From the NCBI GenBank assembly GCA_026415595.1, contig JAOAGU010000050.1, positions 1 through 6,471 of the forward strand: a stretch of DNA of 6,471 bases. The letters run 5' to 3'. A program made the translations under genes and the position numbers. Below are positions 1-6,166 of this stretch, one piece after another. The stretch's first letter is position 1. Each line of letters starts with the position of its first letter. A model generated the notes under the pieces. That model was not told the DNA's origin, did no database searches, and saw only the letters and a list, made by a program, of their open reading frames with translations. The DNA is from Thermodesulfovibrio sp. Its GTDB lineage: Bacteria > Nitrospirota > Thermodesulfovibrionia > Thermodesulfovibrionales > Thermodesulfovibrionaceae.

Positions 1-44
1 CCCTTCTTTTGACTTATATTAAGAGAAACAACTTTACCTATCAT
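1..44 (-). CDS. MOSC-domain protein, N-terminal fragment cut by window edge
   Basis: An ATG at 44-42 on the minus strand opens a frame reading MIGKVVSLNISQKKG that runs off the left edge. The pattern GKV-V-x-(L/V)-NIS-x-KKG is typical of the first strand of small stand-alone MOSC proteins, which are linked to molybdenum or tungsten cofactor and metal-sulfur chemistry. Only about 14 residues are visible, so none of the family's conserved cysteine region can be checked. The start lies 19 nt after the stress-protein stop codon on the same strand, which fits a gene at the end of the same operon. No clear Shine-Dalgarno sequence is visible before it. The assignment is an inference from a short N-terminus. 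Confidence 0.5.
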   Translation of the reverse strand, partial: MIGKVVSLNISQKK

Positions 45-63
45 TTTTTAAAGTTCAGCTTAT

Positions 64-903
64 TTATGGAATAAGAAAGACATTTTTATTTGAATTTTTT
101 ATGACAGCCTCAGCAACACTTCCAACAAAAACAGCCTCAACATATGATCTGCCTTTAGAACCTATTATTATTAAATCTGCATCCTTAGCTTTTTTTAAGA
201 TTTCATCTGCAGGGACTCCAATAAGAACTTCATAATCGTATCCCTTAGCTAACTTCTCCATTTCATTTTCGCCCTCTTCTTTCAGATAATTCAGATATTT
301 ACTTATTGCTTGAGGGTCTTTCATAATTCCCTTAACCTTGTTTTCTGGAACTACATATACAATCAATAATTTAGCTTTTATTTTTTTTGAAATTTCTTTT
401 GCGAACTCTAAGGCTCTAAGAGAATTATCAGAAAAATCTATAGGACAAAGTATTTGCGATATGTTGATTTTGTCTGGTTTTATTTCCTTAAACTCCTCTG
501 ATTTAACAACTAAAATAGGAATTCTTACGCCTCTAAGAATTCTCTCCGATGTAGAAGGTCTTGTAACATAACTTTTAAAACCCAAAACCATAAAGACATT
601 TTTTCCCTTTGACAAATTACTAATAGTTTCTATCAGTCTTCCGAAAATCACTTTATTTTCAACATTTAGAGAATATCTCTTGACTGTATCTGCCAAAATA
701 TCTAAATTTTTTTTTATTTTTTCCTTTTCTCTATTTATATGAGGCAATAAATAAGATGGAGGTGTCAAATTATATTCAAGAATATGAAAAAGGGATAAAT
801 TTTTACAATTGACAACAGTTGAAAGCCAGATAGAATATGAAAGTATGGTATTTGTTAACTTTTTGAAATCTATTCCTATAATGATTTCATCTGGAGTGAT
901 CAT
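64..903 (-). CDS. Tandem-domain universal stress protein (UspA family)
   Basis: A 279-aa cytoplasmic protein built from two UspA-like domains, roughly residues 1-135 and 147-279. The C-terminal domain is canonical. It has the strand and acidic residue of CPIDFSDNS (Asp156) and a full ATP-binding signature G-x2-G-x9-G-S at residues 248-262 (GSKGRSY...VGS), ending in the usual VFLIP strand. The N-terminal domain keeps the fold pattern (IIIGIDFKKLT at 7-17, ILVVK at 130-134). Its matching loop near residues 108-127 lacks the glycine motif, so it probably does not bind nucleotide. Such proteins help cells survive stress or starvation, but the specific role here is unknown. Its ATG overlaps the stop of the upstream thiamine-binding gene by 4 nt (ATGA), so the two are probably translationally coupled. 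A probable MOSC gene follows 19 nt downstream. Confidence 0.9.
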   Translation of the reverse strand: MITPDEIIIGIDFKKLTNTILSYSIWLSTVVNCKNLSLFHILEYNLTPPSYLLPHINREKEKIKKNLDILADTVKRYSLNVENKVIFGRLIETISNLSKGKNVFMVLGFKSYVTRPSTSERILRGVRIPILVVKSEEFKEIKPDKINISQILCPIDFSDNSLRALEFAKEISKKIKAKLLIVYVVPENKVKGIMKDPQAISKYLNYLKEEGENEMEKLAKGYDYEVLIGVPADEILKKAKDADLIIIGSKGRSYVEAVFVGSVAEAVIKNSNKNVFLIP

Positions 904-1205
904 TTTTTTATTTCCTTGCCAAGTCTTTTTTCTACAGAAAGAACCTTTCCTTCTATTCTTTCAATAGCTCCCTTTCTATCATCAATTTTTATATCAATTA
1001 ATAATCTCTCTGTTTCTTCTATAATAATATCCCTGCATTTCTTTATAAGAGAAATTACTTCATCCCAGTCTCCTTCTACTATTGTACCCATTGCATGAAG
1101 TTTATAAGGGAGCCCGCTTTCATCAACAATCTTTACTGCCTTAGCAACATATTCACTCACACTGACACCCACACCTAATGGAACAATACTAAACTGAACA
1201 ATCAT
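900..1205 (-). CDS. MTH1187-family thiamine-binding protein
   Basis: A 101-aa protein that matches the small MTH1187/YkoF-like family (Thiamine_BP), which has a ferredoxin-like fold and binds thiamine or related molecules in the cytoplasm. The diagnostic features are the N-terminal strand with glycine turn (IVPLGVGVSVSEYV, residues 7-20), the motif MGTIVEG at 39-45 followed by an acidic helix, and KIDDRKG at 73-79. The length is normal for the family. The start is supported by a strong Shine-Dalgarno sequence AGGAGGT at 1218-1212, 6 nt before the ATG. It is the first gene of a short minus-strand operon with the universal stress protein, which it overlaps by 4 nt. The physiological ligand in this organism cannot be read from the sequence. 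Confidence 0.88.
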   Translation of the reverse strand: MIVQFSIVPLGVGVSVSEYVAKAVKIVDESGLPYKLHAMGTIVEGDWDEVISLIKKCRDIIIEETERLLIDIKIDDRKGAIERIEGKVLSVEKRLGKEIKK

Positions 1206-1263
1206 TTTTATACCTCCTAATAAAGCTTAAAAAATATTAACATAAAATTAATGGAAATCAGAA

Positions 1264-1291
1264 GTTAAATACATTACCTTAAAGTTATAAT
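1264..1291 (+). promoter_or_regulatory. Probable leaderless promoter of the plus-strand HhH gene
   Basis: A perfect -10 hexamer TATAAT lies at 1286-1291, only 6 nt before the ATG at 1298. A weak -35-like stretch GTTAAA lies at 1264-1269, with 16 nt between. Transcription would begin at or next to the start codon, and no Shine-Dalgarno sequence is present between 1270 and 1297. The site sits in a 92-nt AT-rich divergent gap that must also hold the promoter of the minus-strand thiamine-binding operon. For that promoter I see only weak candidates. Confidence 0.45.
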
Positions 1292-1297
1292 TTATTA

Positions 1298-1957
1298 ATG
1301 TTAATAAAAAATGAACTCAATTCTCTGATAGGTAAATTTAGAAATCTTGATAAACTGGCAGACAAATTTCTAAATACTGAAAGATGGAACAGTAATGTTT
1401 CTTTAATGATACTTGATGCAGCAATTACCTCTGTGGGAGTAAATTATTTTCAGGTTGTTATTCCAAAAGTAAAAGCGTTTGAAAAAGATTTTATCAAAAC
1501 TGGTAAGGTTACATGCCTTTCATCTTTAGCCGATTTTAAATATAAAGAAGCCTTTTACATATGGAAAAATACCCGTTCATGGCAGGTTGCAAAGGAAATC
1601 GCTCAATACTTATCAATCCTCTCAGATAACGATAAAGAAGCGTTAAGGTTATGGGCAAAAAACTCTTCTCTTTCAAACTGGAAGACTGATCCGATAGGAA
1701 AAATAAAAGGAGTTGGGCTAATCACCTATCAGTATCTAAGAATGATGGGTGGCATTGACACTGTAATGCCCGATAAAATTGTAAAGAGAGTTATCAACGA
1801 AATTCTTATAAAAACAGGGGAAATACCCATATATGATGATATGAAATTCATAGAGAAAATAGAAAAAATTGCTAACAAAACAGGTTATCGTCCTGTAGAA
1901 CTCTGCTTTATGACATGGTTTTTTAATAATCCAGAAAAAATTTGTGAAATGCCTTAG
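1298..1957 (+). CDS. Hypothetical protein with helix-hairpin-helix, DNA glycosylase-like fold
   Basis: A 219-aa, mostly helical soluble protein. Residues 131-159 read as a helix-hairpin-helix followed by a Gly-Pro-Asp-like loop: DPIGKIKGVGLITYQYLRMM, then GGIDTVMPD. This resembles the endonuclease III/MutY/AlkA superfamily pattern GVGxxTAxxVL...VDT, and Asp159 sits where the catalytic aspartate would be. The position of the endonuclease III lyase lysine (GVG-x-K-T) is Ile142 here, so a bifunctional lyase is unlikely. There is no C-terminal four-cysteine iron-sulfur motif. The superfamily link is an inference from this one motif. The substrate is unknown, and it could instead be a non-catalytic DNA-binding protein. 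No other in-frame start is near, and no Shine-Dalgarno sequence precedes the ATG. It is the only plus-strand gene, and its TAG overlaps the hypF stop. Confidence 0.72.
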   Translation: MLIKNELNSLIGKFRNLDKLADKFLNTERWNSNVSLMILDAAITSVGVNYFQVVIPKVKAFEKDFIKTGKVTCLSSLADFKYKEAFYIWKNTRSWQVAKEIAQYLSILSDNDKEALRLWAKNSSLSNWKTDPIGKIKGVGLITYQYLRMMGGIDTVMPDKIVKRVINEILIKTGEIPIYDDMKFIEKIEKIANKTGYRPVELCFMTWFFNNPEKICEMP

Positions 1958-4380
1958 CCTTTAAGTCTCTTTCCTACCAGATAAGCCTGACCAAGGGATA
2001 TGCAAGCATCGTTACTTGGAACATTTATGTGGTAAAGTGGTTTTACACCGATTTTTTTTAAGGCTTTTATAGTTTCCTTCACTAAATAGGTATTTTGAAA
2101 AACACCGCCGCTTAAGCCAACCATTTCAAAACCAATTTTTCCTTTAAAATGGTGTGTTAACTCAATAATCATTTTTACAATTGTATTATGGAATTTCCAG
2201 GAGATCAGAGAGATTCTTCGCTTATGCTCAGAATGACAAAAATCTTCTACTATCTCTCTAATCATGGGCTTGTAGTCTATTACTATAGGCTCAATTGACG
2301 ATGAAATTACCAAGTCAAAGGAATAGCAAGCCTTTTCAGAAAATTCCATTCCTGTGTCTATCATACTTTCAAGGGCAATTGCTGCCTCTGCCTCAAATGT
2401 ATTGTAATGGCATACACCAATTAAAGATGACACGCCATCAAAAAGTCTTCCCATTCCTGCTGAAAGGGGGCTGAACTGAGAGAGTTTTTTAAGTTTAAGT
2501 ATTTGTTTTATTTTATCTTCATCAATAGCCTTTGACAGAGGTAACTTTTTTATTAAATCCGTGTCTTCTCCAAAAACTTCATCAATCAAAGAAAGGGCTA
2601 TTCGTGTGCATTCTTTTATTGCATTTTCACCACCTGGTAGAACAATAGGTTTTAAATGGCCAAGTCTTTTAAAATCCTCTGCTGTGCAATTTAAAAACTC
2701 ACTTCCCCAAATCGTGCCATCTGTTCCATATCCTGTTCCATCAAAGGCAATGCCGAAGAGCTCATTAACTCCATACTCAGCCATTATGGAAGCAACATGA
2801 CTATAATGATGTTGAATTCCAAAGGCTGGAATATCTTTTCTATCCGCATATTCACTTGCCCATCTTGTTGAAAAATATAGAGGATGAAGGTCATGTCCCA
2901 CAGCCTTAGGTTCAATGCGATATACTGATTTAAGATTATGTAAAACTTCCTCATAAAATTCTATTGTTTCAAGATTTTCCATATCTCCGATATGCTGACT
3001 CATAATGGCATAGTCTGACTTTATAAGTGTAAATGTATTTTTTAAATCAGCTCCTGCGCCAAGAACCTCAGGCAGTTCATCTTTTAGAGGAACTGCTTTT
3101 GGAACAAAGCCTCTTGCTCTTCTAATAAAATAAATCTTGCCTTCAAGCTCTTTTACAACAGAATCATCTACTCTCATAAAAATATCTCTATTATGAATCA
3201 AAAAAGCATCTGCCACTTTGCTGAGCTTTTCAAAGGCTTCTTCATTTTTAGTAATAATCGGCTCTTCAGATATGTTACCGCTTGTCATAACAAGAGCATC
3301 AAAATGAGGCTGAAGAGCAAAGGTTGAGGGCTGAAATGTGTTCATTTTAGTGTTATTCTGAGCTGAAGAGTTGTTACTTTCTTCATAATTCTGAACCTGA
3401 ACAAAACAAGGACGAAGAATCTCCTCTTCTGGATAATAAAACAACAAATAATGTAATGGTGTATAAGGAAGCATAAATCCAAAATAGGTATTCTTAGGTG
3501 CAAGTGTTTCAGGAAGAATACAGTCAGGCTTTTTCATTAAAAGCACTATGGGTCGTGCGGGTGATGTAAGAATTTCTTTTTCTTCTTTGGTCACAAAACA
3601 AAATTTCTCTATTGACTGCAGATCTGGAGACATTAGGGCAAAAGGTTTATTGCTTCTTCTCTTTCTCCTTCGTAATTCTTCTATTACCTGAGAATTTTTT
3701 GCATCACAGCAAAGATGAAAACCTCCAAGTCCTCTTATTGCAACAATTTTTCCCTCTTTAATAAGTCTAATTGTCTCTTTAATAGGGTCTTTAAGCTCTT
3801 TTAAACCTTCTTTAAACCTTATAAAAAGTTTTATCTCTGGACCACACTTGGGACACGCATTGGGCTGAGCGTGAAATCTTCTATTGCCTGGATCTTTGTA
3901 TTCTTGTAGACAATCAGGACACATTTTAAAAACAGACATTGTGGTATTGGGTCTGTCATAGGGGACTTTCATTGTAATTGTATATCGTGGCCCACAGTTT
4001 GTGCAGTTTATGAAAGGATAAAGATATCGTCTGTCAGAGATAGTAAAAAGTTCTCTAAGACAGTCTTCACAGATGGAAACATCTTCTGAAACATGAGTAA
4101 ATCCTGATTCCTCTATGCTTTCAATAATTTCAAAACTATTGTAGTTATTCGGTGAAAGTTCAGTCTTTTCAATTGAATAAATCTTTGACAGAGGTGGAGG
4201 TTCATTTTGAAGTTTACGCAGAAATTCATAAACTCTCTCACCTTCTACTTCAATTGTTACCCCTTTTGAAGTATTTGTAACAAAACCTTTTAAATTAAGG
4301 CTTTGGGCAAGGTTATAAACAAAGGGTCTAAACCCAACTCCCTGAACAACTCCTTTAACCTGTATATGCAGGCGTTTCAT
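1954..4380 (-). CDS. hypF: Carbamoyltransferase HypF, [NiFe]-hydrogenase maturation
   Basis: HypF uses carbamoyl phosphate and ATP to make a carbamoyl group and transfers it to the C-terminal cysteine of HypE, the source of the cyanide ligands of the NiFe site. All domains are visible in order. The acylphosphatase domain spans about residues 4-90, with GVGFRPF (Arg18) and Asn36. Two zinc fingers follow, C104-x2-C107-x18-C126-x2-C129 and C154-x2-C157-x18-C176-x2-C179. The YrdC-like domain spans about 200-390 (NKPFALM at 244-250, SPARP at 273-277, VMTSGN at 364-369). The Kae1-like domain has HDLHP at 496-500, HHYSH at 524-528, FDGTGYGTDG at 546-555 and GLSGGVFQN at 755-763. At 808 aa it is longer than the usual ~750, mainly because of an extra segment at about residues 317-358. 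Residues 715-727 are encoded by a repeat-like sequence. The ATG is 3 nt after the rnhB stop with no clear Shine-Dalgarno sequence, so translation is probably coupled. No other hyp genes are in view. Confidence 0.97.
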   Translation of the reverse strand: MKRLHIQVKGVVQGVGFRPFVYNLAQSLNLKGFVTNTSKGVTIEVEGERVYEFLRKLQNEPPPLSKIYSIEKTELSPNNYNSFEIIESIEESGFTHVSEDVSICEDCLRELFTISDRRYLYPFINCTNCGPRYTITMKVPYDRPNTTMSVFKMCPDCLQEYKDPGNRRFHAQPNACPKCGPEIKLFIRFKEGLKELKDPIKETIRLIKEGKIVAIRGLGGFHLCCDAKNSQVIEELRRRKRRSNKPFALMSPDLQSIEKFCFVTKEEKEILTSPARPIVLLMKKPDCILPETLAPKNTYFGFMLPYTPLHYLLFYYPEEEILRPCFVQVQNYEESNNSSAQNNTKMNTFQPSTFALQPHFDALVMTSGNISEEPIITKNEEAFEKLSKVADAFLIHNRDIFMRVDDSVVKELEGKIYFIRRARGFVPKAVPLKDELPEVLGAGADLKNTFTLIKSDYAIMSQHIGDMENLETIEFYEEVLHNLKSVYRIEPKAVGHDLHPLYFSTRWASEYADRKDIPAFGIQHHYSHVASIMAEYGVNELFGIAFDGTGYGTDGTIWGSEFLNCTAEDFKRLGHLKPIVLPGGENAIKECTRIALSLIDEVFGEDTDLIKKLPLSKAIDEDKIKQILKLKKLSQFSPLSAGMGRLFDGVSSLIGVCHYNTFEAEAAIALESMIDTGMEFSEKACYSFDLVISSSIEPIVIDYKPMIREIVEDFCHSEHKRRISLISWKFHNTIVKMIIELTHHFKGKIGFEMVGLSGGVFQNTYLVKETIKALKKIGVKPLYHINVPSNDACISLGQAYLVGKRLKG
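2200..2238 (-). repeat. Dispersed-repeat-type sequence (TGTCATTCTGAGC...GAAGAATCTC) inside hypF
   Basis: On the minus strand, 2238 to 2200 begins TGTCATTCTGAGC, continues through GCGAAGAATCTC and ends in TCTGATCTCC. From memory this is the form of a short interspersed repeat found in many bacterial genomes. It is translated in frame as CHSEHKRRISLIS (HypF residues 715-727), a peptide typical of repeat read-through, just before the conserved KFHNT segment. It shares the 11-mer GAGATTCTTCG and the 7-mer TCAGAAT with the sequence at 3383-3426, in the opposite orientation. Copy number elsewhere in the genome cannot be seen here. Confidence 0.6.
3307..3432 (-). repeat. Extra ~42-codon segment in hypF with degenerate repeat copies
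   Basis: This stretch encodes HypF residues about 317-358, an Asn/Gln/Ser-rich low-complexity segment between LPYTPLHYLLF and FDALVMTSGN. In typical HypF and YrdC proteins those two motifs are nearly adjacent. On the plus strand it holds one degenerate copy of the ATTCTGA...GAAGAATCTC repeat at 3383-3426 (ATTCTGA at 3388-3394, CGAAGAATCTC at 3413-3423). A shorter copy lies at 3351-3370 (TGTTATTCTGAGCTGAAGAG). The 9-mer GCTGAAGAG also occurs twice, at 3309-3317 and 3362-3370. The reading frame stays open throughout. The exact borders are an estimate. Confidence 0.5.
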
Positions 4381-4383
4381 GTA

Positions 4384-4989
4384 TTAGAATAACATTAATT
4401 CTCTAACTGGAGAGAAGCTTTTTCTATGGATGGGACAGGGACCTAACTTTTTTAAGGCATTTAGATGCTCCTGTGTAGCATAGCCTTTATTTCTGTCAAA
4501 GCCATAATCGGGATAAACTTCATGATACTGTCTCATTATTTTATCCCTCGTTACTTTTGCTACTATGCTCGCAGATGCAATTACTGCACTTTTTTGATCT
4601 CCTTTAATTATAGATTTTTGAGAAATTTTTATATCAGGAAGCTCAACAGCATCTATTAATAAAAGTTCTATCTGCCTGCCGATATTCTTAAAAGCCTCAA
4701 TCATTGCAAGACGGGTAGCATGTAGAACATTAGCTTTATCAATTATATCTACATTAATAATTCCAATACCTACAAAGGCATTTTGAAGTATTTCTTGAAA
4801 AAGTCTTTCTCTTTGCTCAGCAGTAAGTTCCTTTGAATCTCTTATGCCTTCTATAAAAACATTATCCTTGAAACTTATACAAGCTGCAACAATAGGTCCT
4901 GCCAGACAGCCTCTTCCAGCTTCATCTATTCCTGCAATTATACCGTACCCCTGAGAGCGAAAAGACTCATCAAAGGTAAAAAGACTCAT
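4384..4989 (-). CDS. rnhB: Ribonuclease HII
   Basis: A 201-aa enzyme that cuts the RNA strand of RNA-DNA hybrids and removes single ribonucleotides misincorporated into DNA. The four acidic catalytic residues are visible: Asp22 and Glu23 in IDEAGRG, Asp113 in LLIDAVELP, and Asp131 in KGDQKS. The GRG motif (25-27) and Tyr170 in NKGYAT, which together recognise the ribo-deoxyribo junction, are present. So are RDSKEL (50-55), ASIVAKVTRD (140-149) and the usual end LGPCPIHRKSF. The length is normal. Its ATG overlaps the rplS stop by 4 nt, and only a weak AGAAAG precedes it, consistent with coupling. The order trmD-rplS-rnhB is a common bacterial arrangement. The next gene here is hypF, where the YraN-type nuclease gene is often found. 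Confidence 0.97.
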   Translation of the reverse strand: MSLFTFDESFRSQGYGIIAGIDEAGRGCLAGPIVAACISFKDNVFIEGIRDSKELTAEQRERLFQEILQNAFVGIGIINVDIIDKANVLHATRLAMIEAFKNIGRQIELLLIDAVELPDIKISQKSIIKGDQKSAVIASASIVAKVTRDKIMRQYHEVYPDYGFDRNKGYATQEHLNALKKLGPCPIHRKSFSPVRELMLF

Positions 4990-5348
4990 GCTTTCTGATA
5001 GTCAGTTTTTTCTTTAACCTTTGCTTCTTTGCCTTTCTTAGTTCTAAGGTAATAAAGTTTTGCTCTTCTTACATCTCCTCTTCTCACTAGTTCAATTTTG
5101 TCTATTATGGGACTATGAAGGGGAAATATACGTTCAACGCCAACTCCAAAAGAGATTTTTCTCACTGTAAATGTTTCTCTTAAACCGCCTCCTCTCCTGG
5201 CAATAACAATACCCTCAAAGATCTGAATTCTCTCTTTGTCTCCCTCTTTGACCTTTACATGAACTTTTACGGTATCTCCAGGCTTAAAGTCTGGAATATC
5301 TGTTTTTTTGAATCTCTCTTCTATTGCTCTAATTATTAACTGATTCAT
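4986..5348 (-). CDS. rplS: 50S ribosomal protein L19 (bL19)
   Basis: A 120-aa large-subunit protein located near the 30S-50S interface. The conserved core is complete: DFKPGDTVKVHVKVKEGDKERIQ, then the FEGIVIARRGGG loop, FTVRKISFGVGVERIFPLHSP, and VRRGDVRRAKLYYLR near the C-terminus. The length is typical (about 115-120 aa). The start is set by a strong Shine-Dalgarno sequence GGAGGG at 5359-5354, 5 nt before the ATG, which lies inside the end of trmD. The two genes overlap by 20 nt in different frames. The rnhB start overlaps its stop by 4 nt, so it sits in the middle of a coupled chain. Confidence 0.98.
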   Translation of the reverse strand: MNQLIIRAIEERFKKTDIPDFKPGDTVKVHVKVKEGDKERIQIFEGIVIARRGGGLRETFTVRKISFGVGVERIFPLHSPIIDKIELVRRGDVRRAKLYYLRTKKGKEAKVKEKTDYQKA

Positions 5349-6096
5349 TATTACCCTCCAGAATTTTTATATTTATTTCAGAGCAAAGCTCTTTTAAAAT
5401 CTTCATATCCTCTTTAGATAAATTTTTTAGTAAATCAGGACGTCTATTAAATGTCTTCTTCAATGATTCCTTTTTCCTCCATAGAACTATCTTTTTATGG
5501 TCTCCCCTTAACAGAATCTCGGGCACCTTAAGCCCTCTGAAATCCTCAGGTCTTGTATAATTGGGATAATCTAAAAAACTTCCCATAAAAGACTCCTCTT
5601 TAGCTGATAGCTCATCTCCGAGAGCCTCTGGGATTAATCTTAAAATACTATCTATTATAACCAAAGCTGGCAATTCTCCACCACTTAAAACATAATCTCC
5701 AATGGAGATTTCTTCATCAATAAAAAATTTTATCCTCTCATCAATTCCCTCATACCTTCCGCAAATTAAAAGCAATGCCGCCCTTTTCTCTAAAAATTCT
5801 TGAGCGACTTGCTGATTAAATTTTTTTCCCTGAGGTGTAAGGAGAATCACTTTTCTTGGATTTCCATCATTTTTTATATGCTTAATAGCGTTATAAAATG
5901 GCTCTATTTGCATTAACATTCCAGCTCCGCCACCATAAGGATAGTCATCCACTTTTTTATGCTTATCCGAAGTGAAGTCTCTTAAATTGTATATCTTCAC
6001 TTCAGCGAGCCCCTTGCTTAGAATTCTTCCAATGATGCCATGCTTAATGTAAGACCCAATTACTTCAGGGAATATGGTCAAAACTTCAAATTTCAT
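5329..6096 (-). CDS. trmD: tRNA (guanine-N1-)-methyltransferase TrmD
   Basis: TrmD methylates G37 next to the anticodon of tRNAs that read CNN codons, using S-adenosylmethionine, and so prevents +1 frameshifting. It is a SPOUT-family knotted dimer. The start chosen gives a 255-aa protein beginning MKFEVLTIFPEV, the family's normal N-terminus. Motifs include DDYPYGGGAGM (50-60), the knot sequence ICGRYEGIDERI (111-122), SIGDYVLSGGE (131-141) and LDYPNYTRPE (175-184), where Asp176 matches the catalytic aspartate. LLRGDHKKI and WR follow near residues 196-207. The family's usual PGVLG reads PEALG (156-160), a mild variation. Only a weak ribosome site (TTAGAG) precedes the ATG. The gene begins about 15 nt after a terminator hairpin, and no rimM lies upstream. 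It overlaps rplS by 20 nt. Confidence 0.97.
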   Translation of the reverse strand: MKFEVLTIFPEVIGSYIKHGIIGRILSKGLAEVKIYNLRDFTSDKHKKVDDYPYGGGAGMLMQIEPFYNAIKHIKNDGNPRKVILLTPQGKKFNQQVAQEFLEKRAALLLICGRYEGIDERIKFFIDEEISIGDYVLSGGELPALVIIDSILRLIPEALGDELSAKEESFMGSFLDYPNYTRPEDFRGLKVPEILLRGDHKKIVLWRKKESLKKTFNRRPDLLKNLSKEDMKILKELCSEINIKILEGNNESVNN

Positions 6097-6110
6097 AAAC
6101 TCTAATTTCA

Positions 6111-6145
6111 GCTCAAAAGAAAAGGGCGTGTGAGTCACGCCCTTT
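6111..6145 (-). terminator. Intrinsic terminator between khpA and trmD
   Basis: A perfect 10-bp stem AAAGGGCGTG / CACGCCCTTT with a 5-nt loop (positions 6145-6121, read on the minus strand) is followed by TCTTTT, giving a T-rich tail after a GC-rich stem. It begins 21 nt after the khpA stop codon and ends about 15 nt before the trmD ATG. The reverse direction also has a T-rich tail (CCCTTTATTTAATTT), but no plus-strand gene leads into it. It may end the khpA transcript fully or only partly, with trmD fed by read-through. Confidence 0.8.
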
Positions 6146-6166
6146 ATTTAATTTCCTTTTAACGGA

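Noticed and set aside
338..571. Plus-strand open frame of 77 aa
   Set aside because: It lies wholly opposite the universal stress protein, has no recognisable domain, and its composition is that of an antisense shadow.
916..1098. Plus-strand open frame of 60 aa
   Set aside because: It is antisense to the well-supported thiamine-binding gene and is a Ser/Ile-rich shadow without motifs.
1206..1297. Minus-strand promoter for the thiamine-binding operon (TTAACT with TATGTT-like -10)
   Set aside because: Both hexamers match poorly in an AT-rich gap, so no specific site can be supported beyond the Shine-Dalgarno sequence.
2561..2800. Plus-strand open frame of 79 aa
   Set aside because: It is antisense to conserved Kae1-like motifs of hypF and has no domain of its own.
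4465..4659. Plus-strand open frame of 64 aa
   Set aside because: It is antisense to the catalytic core of rnhB and shows no ribosome site or known motif.
5379..5393. Short inverted repeat around GAGCAAAGCTC
   Set aside because: The stem is only a few base pairs and lies within trmD coding sequence, with no T-tract.
6097..6138. Upstream GTG start for trmD at 6138 adding 14 residues
   Set aside because: The extension lies inside the terminator hairpin, has no suitable ribosome site, and the family begins at the MKFEVLTIFPE methionine at 6096.
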